This document shows, piece by piece, positions 33,297 through 44,040 of a stretch of DNA of 64,000 nt. The notes under the pieces were generated by a model, which did not search any database, was not told the DNA's origin, and saw only the letters and a program-made list of their open reading frames with translations. This stretch comes from Tretioscincus oriximinensis. Its lineage: Eukaryota; Chordata; Lepidosauria; Squamata; Gymnophthalmidae. The position numbers were made by a program, and so were the translations under genes. The stretch spans positions 1,277,316 to 1,341,315 of the forward strand of contig JAJVDF010000210.1 in the NCBI GenBank assembly GCA_022410635.1. The letters are read 5' to 3'. Within the stretch, counting starts at the first letter, position 1. Each line of letters starts with the position of its first letter.

Positions 33297-33440
33297 TAGA
33301 AGAAGAAGAAGGAAGAAGGAAGAAGAAGAAGGAGAAAGAGAAGGAGAAGAAAAGAAGAAGAACTGGGTTTTTAGACCCTGCTTTTCTCACTCAAAGGGAA
33401 TCAAAGTGGTTTGGAAAGTTATTTTTCACCTGAAGGCTGC
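33297..33440 (-). mobile_element. S1 SINE tail, antisense, with (GAA)n
   Basis: A (GAA/GAAG)n tract (33297-33362) is followed by ACTGGGTTTTTAGACCCTGC, TTTTCTCACTCAAAGGGAAT and CAAAGTGGTTTGG. This is the reversed S1 tail (compare 1740-1810). The rest of the SINE is missing. Confidence 0.75.
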
Positions 33441-33743
33441 AATTTTGAAACTTGTCTAAAGTTAAAATATACATTGTGAAAAAGGATTGCAGACTGTAAC
33501 CACTTCCTATACTTTTAAATCTGCATGGATCTGGCAAGACGACTGACCAGGAAGTCAGTACCGTGCAGGTCAGCCAGTGATTCTGCATTTTCCTATGCTG
33601 GTGTCTTCTTGTGTATCCTACCGTAATCCTGCTAATGACTGGCATATAGAAGATGGCTTCTCGCCTCCCCAATAGCAAGTGTGGCAATTTTGCAAAGGAT
33701 CAGCTCCAGGATATTCTGAGGCAATGGAGTTTGATTAGCACAT

Positions 33744-33806
33744 TAGCACATAAGGCGAAGTCTTCATGATGTCTTTACCAAAGTGAAGTAAACCTTGTGT
33801 GGACGT
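33744..33806 (+). mobile_element. DNA-element end fragment
   Basis: AAGGCGAAGTCTTCATGATG... ACCTTGTGTGGACGTGGC resembles 23236-23302. Together they suggest another TIR family with a GTGGAYGCAGCC-type terminus. Confidence 0.35.
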
Positions 33807-33814
33807 GGCACAGG

Positions 33815-34030
33815 CTGCTAGGATGGATGTCTTGAAACTGCCTCCAAGATGGAGCAGCAGATAGTATTCCTGAAATGCCTTTTGCAGGGCATCGAGAACA
33901 GGTGAAGATTTTGCCTTCTTCTTTTCCAGACTGTCCAGGTGCAATTGGTGGGCCACTGTGTGAGACGAAATTCTGGACTAGATGGGCTCTGGTCCTATTC
34001 AGCAAGGCTTCTCTTATGTTCTTATGTTCT
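33815..34030 (+). mobile_element. CR1 3' end, sense
   Basis: GGATGGATGTCTTGAAACTG, CCAAGATGGAGCAGCAGATA, TTTGCAGGGCATCGAGAACA, TTGCCTTCTTCTTTTCC, GGTGGGCCACTGTGTGAGAC, CTGGACTAGATGGGCTCTGG and a terminal TTATGTTC duplication match the end of the CR1 at 5606. A reversed L2 tail (34031-34075) follows directly. Confidence 0.85.
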
Positions 34031-34338
34031 TATTTATACTTATACCCTGCCCTATACCTAAGGAATCTCACCACTGCCAAGAGACAAACAGTATGAGAAG
34101 ACGCCAACCAGTAGGACTACAGGATCACAGCTGACTGAACATGTGCAACTGTTGCTCCTCCTTTGTTCTCATCATCCTTGCACCAACTCCGCATGGGTTN
34201 GAAAGTAAGTGCATCCCCAGAAAATCCTAGCAAAATCCACAAATGCTTTTAGATTGCAGATTTCCCTCGGTTTCCTTCATCGTGTGCACACAGCCTTAAA
34301 GCATATTCTATGGTCACCAAGCACTTTAAAGTAGTAAG

Positions 34339-34590
34339 TTATTTATTTATTTATTTACATTTTTATACCACCCTATACCTGAAGGTCTCAGGGTGGTTAA
34401 CAACAAAAGCACAGCATGTTAAAAACAACCCCGTGTAAAAATTGGGGTAGGGATAGCAGTTTTCTCAGCCAAAGGCCAGGCCAATGAGGTGCGTCTTCAA
34501 CGTTTTCTAAACACACACAGAGATGGTGATTGATGCACCTCGAGGGGTAGACTATTCCATAGCCTGGGGGCTGCCACAGTGAAGGCCCTA
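34339..34590 (-). mobile_element. L2-like LINE 3' end, antisense
   Basis: (TTTA)n, TTTTTATACCACCCTATACC, TGAAGGTCTCAGGGTGGTTA, then CTCAGCCAAAGGCCAGG, TGATTGATGCACCTCGAGGG and CTGGGGGCTGCCACAGTG. On the minus strand the last 100 bases read as the C-terminal block of an L2-type ORF2 (a Trp-Asn or Met-Glu core, Pro-Leu/Arg pairs, a basic Lys-Thr-His-Leu-Phe-like end), with stops. It is nearly the same segment as 58221-58481. Confidence 0.75.
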
Positions 34591-34639
34591 ATAAATTATT
34601 GCTAATCGTTCTTATAAACTCACCAAAGTATACTTAAAC

Positions 34640-35110
34640 TGTAGTGCTTTCTTAGAGCTTTTTCAGGCTATGCAGCTCATCGTCACCCTAGACAAAGCAG
34701 CGGTGGATATGGGGGGGAAAGCTGAGTTAATATTTCAATTCATGAGCAATACCCTTATGAAGAATATAGATGTGTCGCCATGTACGCCTAGTTCCTTCTC
34801 AAGAGGAATTGCTAATTTAGTTCCCGTGAGACTTTTTTGTAACTGCAGCCACATCCCTAATGATTATTCTGTATTCAGCCCATTCTGCTAAAGAGGTGCT
34901 AAATTTCTTCAAAAAAGACTCCTGTTTGAAGCTAAGGCTACAAATTGAATTTCAAACACCTAATAAGATGTTGAAAATTATCTCAAGCTTTCAAATGTCA
35001 CCTACTGTAAAAATACAAATGAGTCTCGAAATGCAGCTCCAGCCGTAATTAACATTCTGATGTGTTCAAATAATCAAATGTTATCCTCCTAGGAGCTTAT
35101 TGAATGAGAT
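34640..35110. other. Repeat-free block, possible conserved non-coding sequence
   Basis: Complex sequence, no simple repeats and no recognisable transposon. It is rich in TAAT/ATTA cores (GGAATTGCTAATTTAG, GTAATTAACATTCTG, AATGAGATTATTATAAG), which are homeodomain-type sites but common by chance in AT-rich DNA. Plus-strand frames at 34670-34891 and 34860-35048 are short, without domains. Confidence 0.3.
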
Positions 35111-36084
35111 TATTATAAGTGATAGTTTGGTAATCACTGGGTGACAACTGTTTTTTATGCCACTGATCTAGACAGTCTTGTCTATTTTGTCGGTACCGTT
35201 CAGCAAATACATATATATATATATCTGAGACAGCTCAACCCACAGTTCACAATTCATGTCAACCTTTGCTCACAGTTATCATCTCTACACAGAGTCAGAC
35301 TCCATTTTAAATCAGAGACATGGGGATAAAAAAAACCTGGATGGCTTTCAGTTCCAAATCATAACCTGGATTTTTCTCAGAGCAGCTCATCAGTTATCAT
35401 AAAATAACATTTTTTTTATCTATATCAAAGGAATGGGTTGAAGTCATACCAATTTTTGAAGTAAAAGGGGGACTCTCCTGACTGCAGAAACATCCTTCTA
35501 TCCAGCGATATATTTGAAGGAAGAGGAAATGAGGAAATGTGAACAAAATGACATCCATACTTTATATTTGCTTTTTGTTGAAGAGTCCAAAATGGTGGCA
35601 CCTGTGCTAGTTGGTTTTCAAAGCTCCACATCCTGGCTTCCCCTTTGAGCCTTTGGTCTGATCGGTAAAGCATGGCATAGTTGTAAACACTGAGAACCAT
35701 TTCCTCATTGGTCTAAATTCTAGTAACTGGGAAAATCAGTTTCTAGCAATTTAATCTTGACCTCTGCATTTAATCAGATGCACAAGATAGTGCCTTCACC
35801 AGTTCTTCTGTCTGCTATCAGAAGCAGTGGGTGAATAAAGGGGAACAAAAGGGAATACTGATTGAATTTACACAATCATGGCAATTGCTTCTTGGACAAC
35901 AAAATGTGTGTTCATCACACCCAAAGTTGATTATACATATATCTCGTCACCCTGATCTAAGCTGAACTATCTGTTAGGAACGAAATTGTGTGGCATGGGT
36001 ATGTTGCACAGGAGCAATTGCCCTCGATGCACAATTCATAGGGACACAACATTTCAAAAGAAAAAAGAAGTAATCCTATGAGAA
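35111..36084. other. Unrecognised sequence
   Basis: It contains a short (AT)n at 35206-35224. Nothing else is recognised. Confidence 0.3.
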
Positions 36085-36400
36085 ACCATGTCCTATGAGG
36101 AATTGTTGAATGATTTAGGGATGCCTAGTCTTCAAAGAAGACTGAGAAAAGTCATGATCACTGAATGAACCACTGATAAACCATTGAATGACCATTACAG
36201 AACAGGGGGAATCAGCTCACTGGCACAGGGAAGGAATAGAAGCAATGGAATTCAATTGCAAGGGAATAGAAAGATTAGATATCAGATATCTGTCAGTAAG
36301 GGTGAAAAATCAGTGAAATAGATTGTCAAAGAAGGTGGTGAGTTCTCCTTTGTTGAAGGTCTTCAAACAGAGACTGTTTCGTGCTTTGTATCATCCATTC
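36085..36400 (+). mobile_element. Possible old CR1-group LINE 3' end
   Basis: The block AAGGTGGTGAGTTCTCCTTT, GAAGGTCTTCAAACAGAGAC resembles the conserved 3' region of older CR1/L3-type LINEs, but the typical terminus is not seen. Strongly diverged. Confidence 0.4.
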
Positions 36401-36439
36401 AAATTGCAATAACTGTTTGGACAAATGATGTGAAGTGGC

Positions 36440-36666
36440 AGCGGCAGAAGAAGAAGAAAGAAGAAAGAGAGAAGAAACAGAAGCAGCAGCTGGGTTTTTA
36501 TACTATCTTCCCCACCAAGCTATGATGGTTCCCATTCATTTAATTGTAATTTATTACAATTCGAATATCTGGGTTGGCTAGAGCTGAGATCAGTACAGGG
36601 TGCTGACACAGGGCTTTGAGAATGGGTCTCTTGGGTAAAGGACAGTTTCTTAAGTTCCACTGTGCC
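36440..36666 (-). mobile_element. S1 SINE, antisense, with (GAA)n tail
   Basis: (GAA)n at 36444-36487 is followed by GCTGGGTTTTTATACTATCT, TCCCCACCAAGC, ATGGTTCCCATTCATTTAAT, GGGTTGGCTAGAGCTGAGAT, GTACAGGGTGCTGACACAGG and GGTCTCTTGGGTAAAGGACAG. This is the S1 body in reverse order, ending at the tRNA-like head near 36666. Confidence 0.75.
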
Positions 36667-37049
36667 TCATGTAAAGCCATAAAACTCTGCATCACACACT
36701 GCCAGCAGCTCATTGAGGTATCAACTACAGCAGAAGGATGCTTGGATATCTCTCCTGGCCTTCCAATGTCAAGAAGCTGGTTTATGTGAGTTTTTTTCTG
36801 CACATGGTTATTTTTTAAAAAAAAATATTTAAAATTATTTATATCCTAGGGCAGTAATAAAAGATCAAGAAAATTAAAGAAAGATTAATAAAACATTTTA
36901 AAAGGTCAATACCATTTCAAAAACAAATACAATATATACCATCCATGGGGATGGCTGATTGATGGCTGCTTCATTCCTCCACCATGTCCCCTTTGACCCC
37001 CGCCTCTCACGTCTGCCTGCCTCTTGCCCCCCCCTTTCCATTCAGTCGC

Positions 37050-37432
37050 ACCCCCCTTTACTTCTCCACTCACGGGCCACCGTGAGTGTATTGACATTAT
37101 TTTTTAGCCAGGAGGGGAGGGAGAAGGAAGGGGACCTATGAAGAGTCCACTTTTCATTCAATGCCGCCGGCAGAGCCTGCATGGAGAAGAGCAGCAGTGG
37201 CAGCAGGTGAGGGACAGGAAGGGGATCGATGGACATGCAACTCTCCCCAGTGGCCAAACACCTGGGCGACCCTGCATGGCAAGCTGCTCTTCTCCATACA
37301 GGATCTGCTGGCAGTGCTGAATGGAAATGGGACTCTTCATTGTTCCTCTTCCTTCTCCCTCCTTCCCCAGCTAAAATATATTGCCAACACACACTGAGCA
37401 ATGGTGCCCCTTGGGTGGAGAAGAGAAAGCTC
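37050..37432. mobile_element. Long foldback element, about 380 bp
   Basis: The left half (37050-37215) and right half (37262-37432) are inverted copies with scattered mismatches. Landmarks are TATGGAGAAGAGCAGC-type sequence near the loop, GAAGAGTCC, GGAGGGAGAAGGAAG, TTTTAGC and TTCTCCAC outward. The loop (about 37216-37261) is GC-rich. The region is much richer in G and C than its flanks. A minus-strand frame of 130 codons spans nearly the whole palindrome (37042-37434), but both arms are also open in other frames, so coding is doubtful. Confidence 0.65.
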
Positions 37433-38472
37433 AAGTTAATTTATTTGTGAAGTCATTGACAACATGGGACTGGGTAGAAGATTGCCATGAAAGCCANCCC
37501 CCCACCCCTCCCTCCCTGGAGAAAAAGTGAGATCGTGGTTAAATGAGGGTCAGGAGGAACTGGCTGAAAATGTTACATCCATAGCCATTCCAATCCAGGA
37601 ACGTCCTCTTTCATTACTGGCTGGAGCTCCCGTCTCATCACAGCTAAGCTTGATTCTGAAATGGGAGCAAATGCACACATGACAGTAGCTACAAAGAATT
37701 CCGTAGCCGGAGTACTATTAATGCAAATTGCAAAAAGGTGCAGCAGTGATGGAACTTGGTCATGAATTGTGTAGCAGAAACTATCGGTGTGCATATAGAT
37801 GGACGCAGGAGCACTTCTGCTGTGGTTTTTATGTGAATGGGGGACATTCACATCACAGTTGTGCCTGTTTTTAGGTGCAGTGCGTTTGCAGCCTAACCAA
37901 CCAACCAAATCAAATAAATAAATAAATAAATAAATGGAGCAGCTTAGATGAGTTGTATATCCCAGAACAACCCATATTTCCTGTTCTAAGATTGAAGAGG
38001 CAGCATGTATCTGCTCCTACATTCACCAGTACCAAACACGTTCAACCCGCTCTCAAGAATGAGGCTAGATCTATGGAAAACGTGCATGGGGCACTTCGTT
38101 CTCTGCCTGAGCAGCAAAGAAAGAAGGAAACAAATCTTTCCGGAAAAAAAAAACAAAATTCCTTATGCTCCAAATACAACTGAAGAGGTGATAGCTTTTT
38201 TAAAGGTTACCTTCTTCCTTTGCAAGTTTAAGTGCATGACCTTAAAGTTGGCTTCTTATTGCTGCTGCTCACCTCCTTGTGTGAGGAGAAGGCAGGACCA
38301 GATCAGAGTTAGCAAACTTGAACATTCATTTGAGGCAGCCATTTGAGGAAACAAAAACAAATATATTTTTTTCGGGTCATTGGAGCATCATTTGGCGTGG
38401 TCCTAATTTTTAATCATGAAAGTATCAGTGTGGCATATGCCCCATGTAGAGGCACCCTTACTTTCTCACTCA
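37433..38472. other. Unrecognised sequence
   Basis: An (AAAT)n run at 37905-37934 is the only simple repeat. TGCGTTTGCAGCCTAACC near 37885 resembles a DNA-element terminus but has no visible partner. Confidence 0.3.
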
Positions 38473-38617
38473 GAAGTCCTTTCTGTACTAGGCCTTATTC
38501 CAGAACATATTTCAGTATAGGGGCCTGTGTCTGTTGCTGACTCCACCAGCAGAGAGATGGCAGGTTCCTATTTAAACACACGATCTGAAATAAGGCCCAG
38601 TGCAGAAAGGTCCCCAG
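38473..38617. mobile_element. Foldback element
   Basis: Arms 38473-38526 and 38561-38617 are inverted copies over about 55 bases (CCTTTCTGTACTAGGCCTTA against TAAGGCCCAGTGCAGAAAGG). The loop is about 35 bases (TGTTGCTGACTCCACCAGC). Seen once. Confidence 0.6.
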
Positions 38618-39582
38618 TTTTGATTTGCTTGTTCTTTGGCAGTTTGACCCAAGTCTATTCCCTTCGCAGTTGTAACACCCAATTTTTTTTNAAAAAAGAA
38701 CACCCTCCTTTTGCTGAGCCTTAAATAGTTTTTGTCGATAGATCTCTGTCTCCAAAATCTTGAAGGCTCCAATGTATCACCAGATAGGCCCTATTGGTTT
38801 TTCTTAAAAATGAAAATGGTCTAGGTAAAGGGCATGACCTCCCCGATTCTTGGTGCAAAACCCTGTGCTACAACCATGCACTTCACTTGTTACCTTACCT
38901 CACATCAGTGGGAAAGGTAATTACAGTTAAAATTAAACCCTACAGACTGTCATTCTGCCTTTTAGCGGCAAGAGGCAACGAAGAGGCCAATCCCTATGTG
39001 CTCTCCTCTTGTTTGGAAGATTCATGTTTATCTAATGTGAAGTCAATATTATCATCCTGTAAAGAGTTAGGGCGCCACTAACAATCCATCAGGGAGTGCT
39101 TCTTTATCATGCCGAAGCTATGCTCTACTGACCCAGAAACCATTTAACAGGGCTAACCCTTGGGCTTGTCTTTGCCATGTCAGCATTCAGTCCAGCATTT
39201 TTGCCTCTTGTAGTCCTTAAGAGTAAAACATTTCAGAAGGCTTCTAATCGCAAAGCACTGAGAGGAAGAAAAGAAAACACAATGTAATACCTTTACACAA
39301 TAGAGCAGCAAGGATCCCCATGGAGAGAATAAATATTTATTGCCTATACTGTTTATTCACTAATTATTTTTTGTTAAATGATTGTGAGAAGGTTCAGTGG
39401 CATACACCAGGGGCTTGTGAAAGGAGGGAAATGTTCAGTTTCCCCAGGAACTACAGTGGAAATTGTTGTCCTTTACACTTGAAGAGCAGAGATAACCAAA
39501 CAGACTCCAGAGCCAAAGTGCATCAGTTGCTGAATTTAAGTTACATTTACTTACTAACATAACTACATAACTAAGCAGAGAC
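38618..39582. other. Unrecognised sequence
   Basis: Complex sequence without recognised repeats or exons. Confidence 0.3.
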
Positions 39583-39975
39583 ATTGGTTTCTACCTTGAT
39601 TGGATCGAGATGAGGAAGGCTCCAGCACATGGGTTAAGTGCTTTTCAGCAATCGTCTCACAATAATTGCCGTTTTTCCCAGAATAAACCATTCCAGAGAA
39701 CCTCTGTCCTCTCATGGCCAACCCCCGACCTCTCCCAAGCGTATACCTGTGCATAAATTAGGCGTGAGAGGTTAAAACAAGCGAGAACACAGCAGTTGTT
39801 TCTANTGGCTGTTGCGAGTAAAAAAAAAATATTCTCAGACTTTACTCAGTGAGCGATATCACAAAACTGCGGCACTAGTCATGGAATATACAGGTGTGGT
39901 GTGCACAGACACGCGATTGCTATATTCCGGAATATAGCTTTATAGAGGTTTTTAAGTCGTCATGTGCACGCAGCC
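39583..39975 (+). mobile_element. TIR element (GTGCAC-end family), copy 4
   Basis: It starts inside the family (TTTCTACCTTGATTGGATCG), lacking the left terminus, and runs through CCAGCACATGGGTTAAGTGC, CTGTGCATAAATTAGGCGTG, GAACACAGCAGTTGTTTCTA, CAGTGAGCGATATCAC, TTGCTATATTCCGGAATATA and the right terminus CATGTGCACGCAGCC. Confidence 0.75.
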
Positions 39976-41734
39976 ATTGTTAAGACTGCTTCTTTTACAG
40001 GAAAATACAGGACAGGAATGAAAAAGAGAGGGAAGAACAGTTGCANAGAACCAAAATTTGGAACCTTTTTTAACTACTAGCTTATCAACAGTTCAACTCC
40101 TGACTTCATGACATATGGACCCCAGTGCAAAATATGCATTTGAGGTGAACAACCTGAGTCCTTTCATTAAAAGTAGTGAAAATGAAGGAGTGATGCAGTT
40201 TATATATAGGCTGTATTGCAAAGTTGAGCAATACAGCCTATTTAACCTGTCTGTGAGTTGAGCATTTCCAACTTGGAATAGATGCTATTTTGCTACTTCT
40301 CCAAGAGAATGTTCATCAGAGGCCCTCAGAGAAGGTTCATCGTTAGCATCTCTCACATTTTGCATTAACAGAACAGCAACATAGTTTCCTACACTGAAGT
40401 TTGAAAGCAACTCTTTGGAAACGTTGGCCGATCCTACTACGTTGGAGATGAGTGCTATGAAAGCTGCTTTTTCTCAATGTTTTTTAAAGCAGGGTTTGAG
40501 TTTACTTCACAGTTTCTTACTACACTAGGATAGTGTGAGTGCTGCTGAACTGTGTGGCAATCCAGCCGTCCTAATGCATGTGTGTATGTGTGTGAANCAT
40601 GTGGATGCACCCATAAAATAAGGTCAGTAAAGTGGTTTGCAACACAAAGTGGGCAGAAGAAGTGTCTCTGATTGATGTGGAAGATACAATTCCAATCAAA
40701 GTTTCTTTCCAAAGTGGCAGACTGGGTCTAGCAATATTGGTTCCCAGGACACAAAGGGAGCAGCATCCATTTCATGGAAGCACAGCACAGTGGGAGGGAG
40801 CATACAGGGATGACAGTGCTGAACCAAAAAACAACATACACTGTTGGGTAAATAAAATTTTCAGTCAGAATATTAACTGCATCTAAGTCCAGGTGTTCAT
40901 TATCTAATCACTAAGTTTACTTTTTTGTGTCTGTATGACCTTGTTTTTCTGCTCATGTTGAACATTACAGATAGCGTGTTCTCACAACAAAATTATACTT
41001 TCGGTTAAGCAGTCTTCCACTGAACTGAGCGTGAGAGCAGATGTATTATTTTGTGTGTGAGCTGAGGCACTAGAGTGTCACAAATGCTTTGTTATTTTCT
41101 CTTTCTTGCAAGTGTGAATATTGTAAATAAAGTCTTTTTGTCTTCCTTATGGAAAGAATTACTTTTGTGTGGACTTACAATTATTCTGCAAGAGAAGAAG
41201 AAGTTGCCTGATGGTATAATTTAAGTTCTGGAGTTCTGGTTTGCTGCAAGCTCTGCTATTTTGGATTGAACCCTACTTGGTTCTGTTGGGTTCTGTTAAT
41301 CAACATACACCACATTCCAATTATCAACCCAGAGCGTTCCAGAATTTGCTTTTGTGCACATGCAAAGCATCAGGGTGGATAGGTTTCATTTCATCAGAAG
41401 CCCAATTGACATTGGGCAACTTGGCCCCCTGGCCAGTTTGCCCTTGCTTTCCAGTGGCTATCTTTCTATATAAAAATGGAATTGCTGTTATGCAATCTCA
41501 GCCTCAAAACCTTGGGCAGGCATTGCTTGAGCAGCCGAAGAAATGATGGGCACATGTACAAACAACTGGCATCTATTTGGAATATATATATATATTAAAA
41601 CCACACACAGGCACAGGCAACTGTCCAATATTTCAATTCAACTTACCAAGTGGAAAAGATTCATACTCCTGAAAATTTGGACAGCTGCCTTTCGCTGCAA
41701 CTGCCCAGCTGCTGCTGAGGGAAGAGGAAGAGAA
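39976..41734. other. Unrecognised; one perfect hairpin
   Basis: Bases 40206-40219 (ATAGGCTGTATTGC) pair perfectly with 40228-40241 around an 8-base loop. The rest, including a (GT)-rich run near 40578 and (AT)n near 41582, has no recognised exon or interspersed repeat. Confidence 0.35.
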
Positions 41735-41801
41735 GGCAGGGCAGGGGATTGGATCCGATGGCCCTGGAGGTTCCTTCCAACTCTATGATTCTATGATTCA
41801 A
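41735..41801 (+). mobile_element. Classic CR1 3' end (CTATGATTC type)
   Basis: GGGCAGGGGATTGGATCC, GATGGCCCTGGAGGTTCC and TTCCAACTCTATGATTCTAT with a duplicated ATTCTATG unit are the textbook CR1 terminus. Confidence 0.8.
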
Positions 41802-41942
41802 AGCCAACAGCAGTAAACAACATGCCGACACAAGCCTGAATCACACATCACTTATGCTCCACAATAAAGCATTGTGTGGACTGGTTCATTGTAGAATATA
41901 NTGAAATAAATAAGTAGTGTGCGGAGCAGGATTCATAGAAAA

Positions 41943-42341
41943 GCTGCATGCATGCATCTATTTTCTACCTCATTCATAGCACAATCAGGAAGTCTTGAGC
42001 ACACATGCTAAGGGTTTTTCAGTAGTCGACTCGCAATAAACGCTGTTTTTCCTGGAAAAAACTATTGCTCTGATATTCAGGCATCACTCCAGAGAATCCC
42101 CGTACTTTTCTGAGCATATCCGTGTGCACAAATTAGATACAAGATGTTAAAACAAGTGAGAACACAGCAGTTGTTTCTATTGGCTGTTGTGAGAAAAACA
42201 ACAACCTCGGACTACACTGTGACGAGATCAATGAGCGATGCTTTGGAACTGGAGCACTGGTCACAGTGTGAACGGACACGCAATGCTAAAGTTCTGATAA
42301 TAGCTTTGTAGCAGTTTTTAAGGTGTCATGTGCATGCAGCC
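41943..42341 (+). mobile_element. TIR element (GTGCAC-end family), copy 5, best preserved
   Basis: Both termini are present: GCTGCATGCATGCATC at the left and ATGTGCATGCAGCC at the right, 399 bases apart. The interior carries every landmark of the family in order: CTACCTCATTCATAGCACAA, TTCAGTAGTCGACTCGCAAT, GATATTCAGGCATCACTCC, GTGCACAAATTAGATACAAG, AACACAGCAGTTGTTTCTAT, GACGAGATCAATGAGCGATG, ACACGCAATGCTAAAG and TAGCAGTTTTTAAGGTG. No open frame beyond chance. The flanks do not show a clear target duplication. Confidence 0.8.
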
Positions 42342-42509
42342 AAAGACAAGAAGGAAGAAGGAAGTGTGGGTGGNAGTTGGATTAGAGTCTCTGGGAAGAG
42401 AGAAGTGAACCAGGGGGATTCTGGAAGGGGGGAGAAGAAGAGAAGGGAAGCTGGGGTGCTGGGAAGGGGAGTGGGGGAAGCAGAGATAAGGGAACGTGGG
42501 GAGTGCTGG

Positions 42510-43275
42510 GAACATGAGAACATAAGAAGAGCCATACTGGATCAGGCCACAGTCCATCTAGTCCAGCCTTCTGTCGCACACAGAGGCCCACCAGATATAC
42601 CTGGGCAGTCCCAGAGGAAAGCAAAATATGCACTTGTTCATGACTCCCTGAAAATGGTATCTCAGGAGTCCTGCCTGTTGCTCCATCCCGGAGGCAACAT
42701 CCAGACTTCCATCCTAGTATCCATTTATACCCTTTGTGTCCATAAACCTGTCTAGACCTGTCTTGAAACTATCCAAGCTGTTAGCTACCACTACCTCTTC
42801 AGGAAGTAAATTCCACAGGCCGATGACCCTCTGGGTGAAAAAATACTTTCCTTTGTCTGTTCTCACTTTTCCACCCAACAGTTACAAGGAGCGTCCTCTG
42901 GTCCTTGTGTTGTGTGATAGAGAAAACATTTTATTTGTATTCACTCTATCCATCCCATGCATGATTTTGTACACTTCAATCAGATCACCTCTCAAACGTC
43001 ACCTTTTGAGGCTGAAAAGGCCCAGACATTGCAGCCTGACTTCATAAGGGAGGTGCTCCAGACCCTTGATCATTTTTGTTGCCCTTTTCTACACCTTCTC
43101 TAGTTCCACAATATCCCTCTTGAGATGTGNTGACCAGAACTGAACACAGGATTCCAAATGTGGCCTCACCACAGATTTAAAAAGAGGCAAAACAACACTT
43201 GCTGACTTGTTTTCGATTCCTTTCCTAATTATCCCCAACATGGAATTTGCCTTTTTTGCTGCTACTGCACACTGG
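42510..43275 (-). mobile_element. CR1 3' end with ORF2 C-terminus, antisense
   Basis: The reversed terminus (GAACATGAGAACATAAGAAG) is followed by the full CR1 3' UTR. From about 43080 to 43275, read on the minus strand, comes the C-terminal RT coding block: Cys-Ala-Val-Ala-Ala-Lys-Lys-Ala-Asn, Met-Leu-Gly-Ile-Ile-Arg-Lys-Gly, Val-Val-Arg-Pro-His-Leu-Glu, then a Glu-Lys-Val end. It is the uninterrupted counterpart of the copy at 24318. Confidence 0.88.
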
Positions 43276-43560
43276 GAAACAAAACAGCAGCAAGCGAAAG
43301 AATGTGGGTGGGGGCTAAGGGGGGGGGGAGTGGGTGTAAACATGCATAGGAGCAAGAGGGAGGAGGGGATAAAGCTAATTTCACTAGTTGGCTAATAAAA
43401 GTGACTTCATTCAGGATTAAAAATCATTTCATGTGAATACTGGTGCTTTCATACATGCTTGTGCCAAGAAATGTCACAGGACAATCGTGATGAGGTGCTT
43501 TCTCCCACCCAAAATGAAGATGCCACAAGAGGTTCTTTTTTAGATTGTGGTGACTCCTCC
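43276..43560. other. Unrecognised; short G run
   Basis: A G-rich run at 43319-43329 and moderately complex sequence. The last part may be extra coding of the element at 43561. Confidence 0.3.
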
Positions 43561-43900
43561 TTTCGTATGTGGAAGTGCAGCGCTAGAAACAACTGATGAA
43601 GAGTATGGGGCTGTAGGCTCCCCTGCAATCACTCACGGTTTCCGTTGCTTTGCCAGCTGATAAGTAAGCCTCCAATCTTCTTTGTTTGTCTGTTTTGGCA
43701 GCCTTCTGGTTTCCTTTGCCTTTATCAGGACTGGGACGAGGTCTTTTCTTGCTTTTAGCTGGCATTTTAAATAGTAAACTTTTATCTTGACTGAGTTTAG
43801 TTTATCATTCCAGAGNGAACGCCCGAAGTCCGCCCAGCAGCTTCCTCTTCCACTCTCGACAAAGGAAAGTCGGATGTGTGTTGCGATAACTATCACTATT
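43561..43900 (-). pseudogene. Possible L1 ORF1 N-terminus with 5' UTR
   Basis: On the minus strand an ATG at 43765 opens a very basic N-terminus of 60 codons (Met-Pro-Ala-Lys-Ser-Lys-Lys-Arg-Pro, then Asp-Lys-Gly-Lys-Gly and Arg-Arg-Leu-Glu). In another frame it is followed by a Ser/Pro-rich stretch. Such an order is typical of the start of L1 ORF1 proteins. Upstream (43770-43900), the sequence is GC-rich like a 5' UTR. The coding frame is lost after about 50 codons and no ORF2 follows, so this is at best a fragment. A retrocopied cellular gene is an alternative. Confidence 0.35.
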
Positions 43901-43904
43901 TTAA

Positions 43905-44040
43905 CCCAAACAAAAGTTTTTATATTGCCGATGCAACGCCTTTCTATGTTTTAAGAGGTGGCAAATTTGTAAATCTTTAATGTAGGGCAGTGCCCTTTTG
44001 TACTGGTTTAGGACCGTAATAAATACTGATTGATTGAACT
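43905..44040 (+). mobile_element. Possible LINE 3' end with TTGA repeat
   Basis: TGGCAAATTTGTAAATC, TACTGGTTTAGGACCGTAAT and the terminus AATACTGATTGATTGAACTG resemble the 3' end of a LINE finishing in TTGA units. It is too short to name the clade. Confidence 0.4.

Noticed and set aside
37042..37434. A 130-codon protein on the minus strand
   Set aside because: It lies entirely within a palindrome, with no domain, and mirrored arms are open in several frames. It is described as a foldback element instead.
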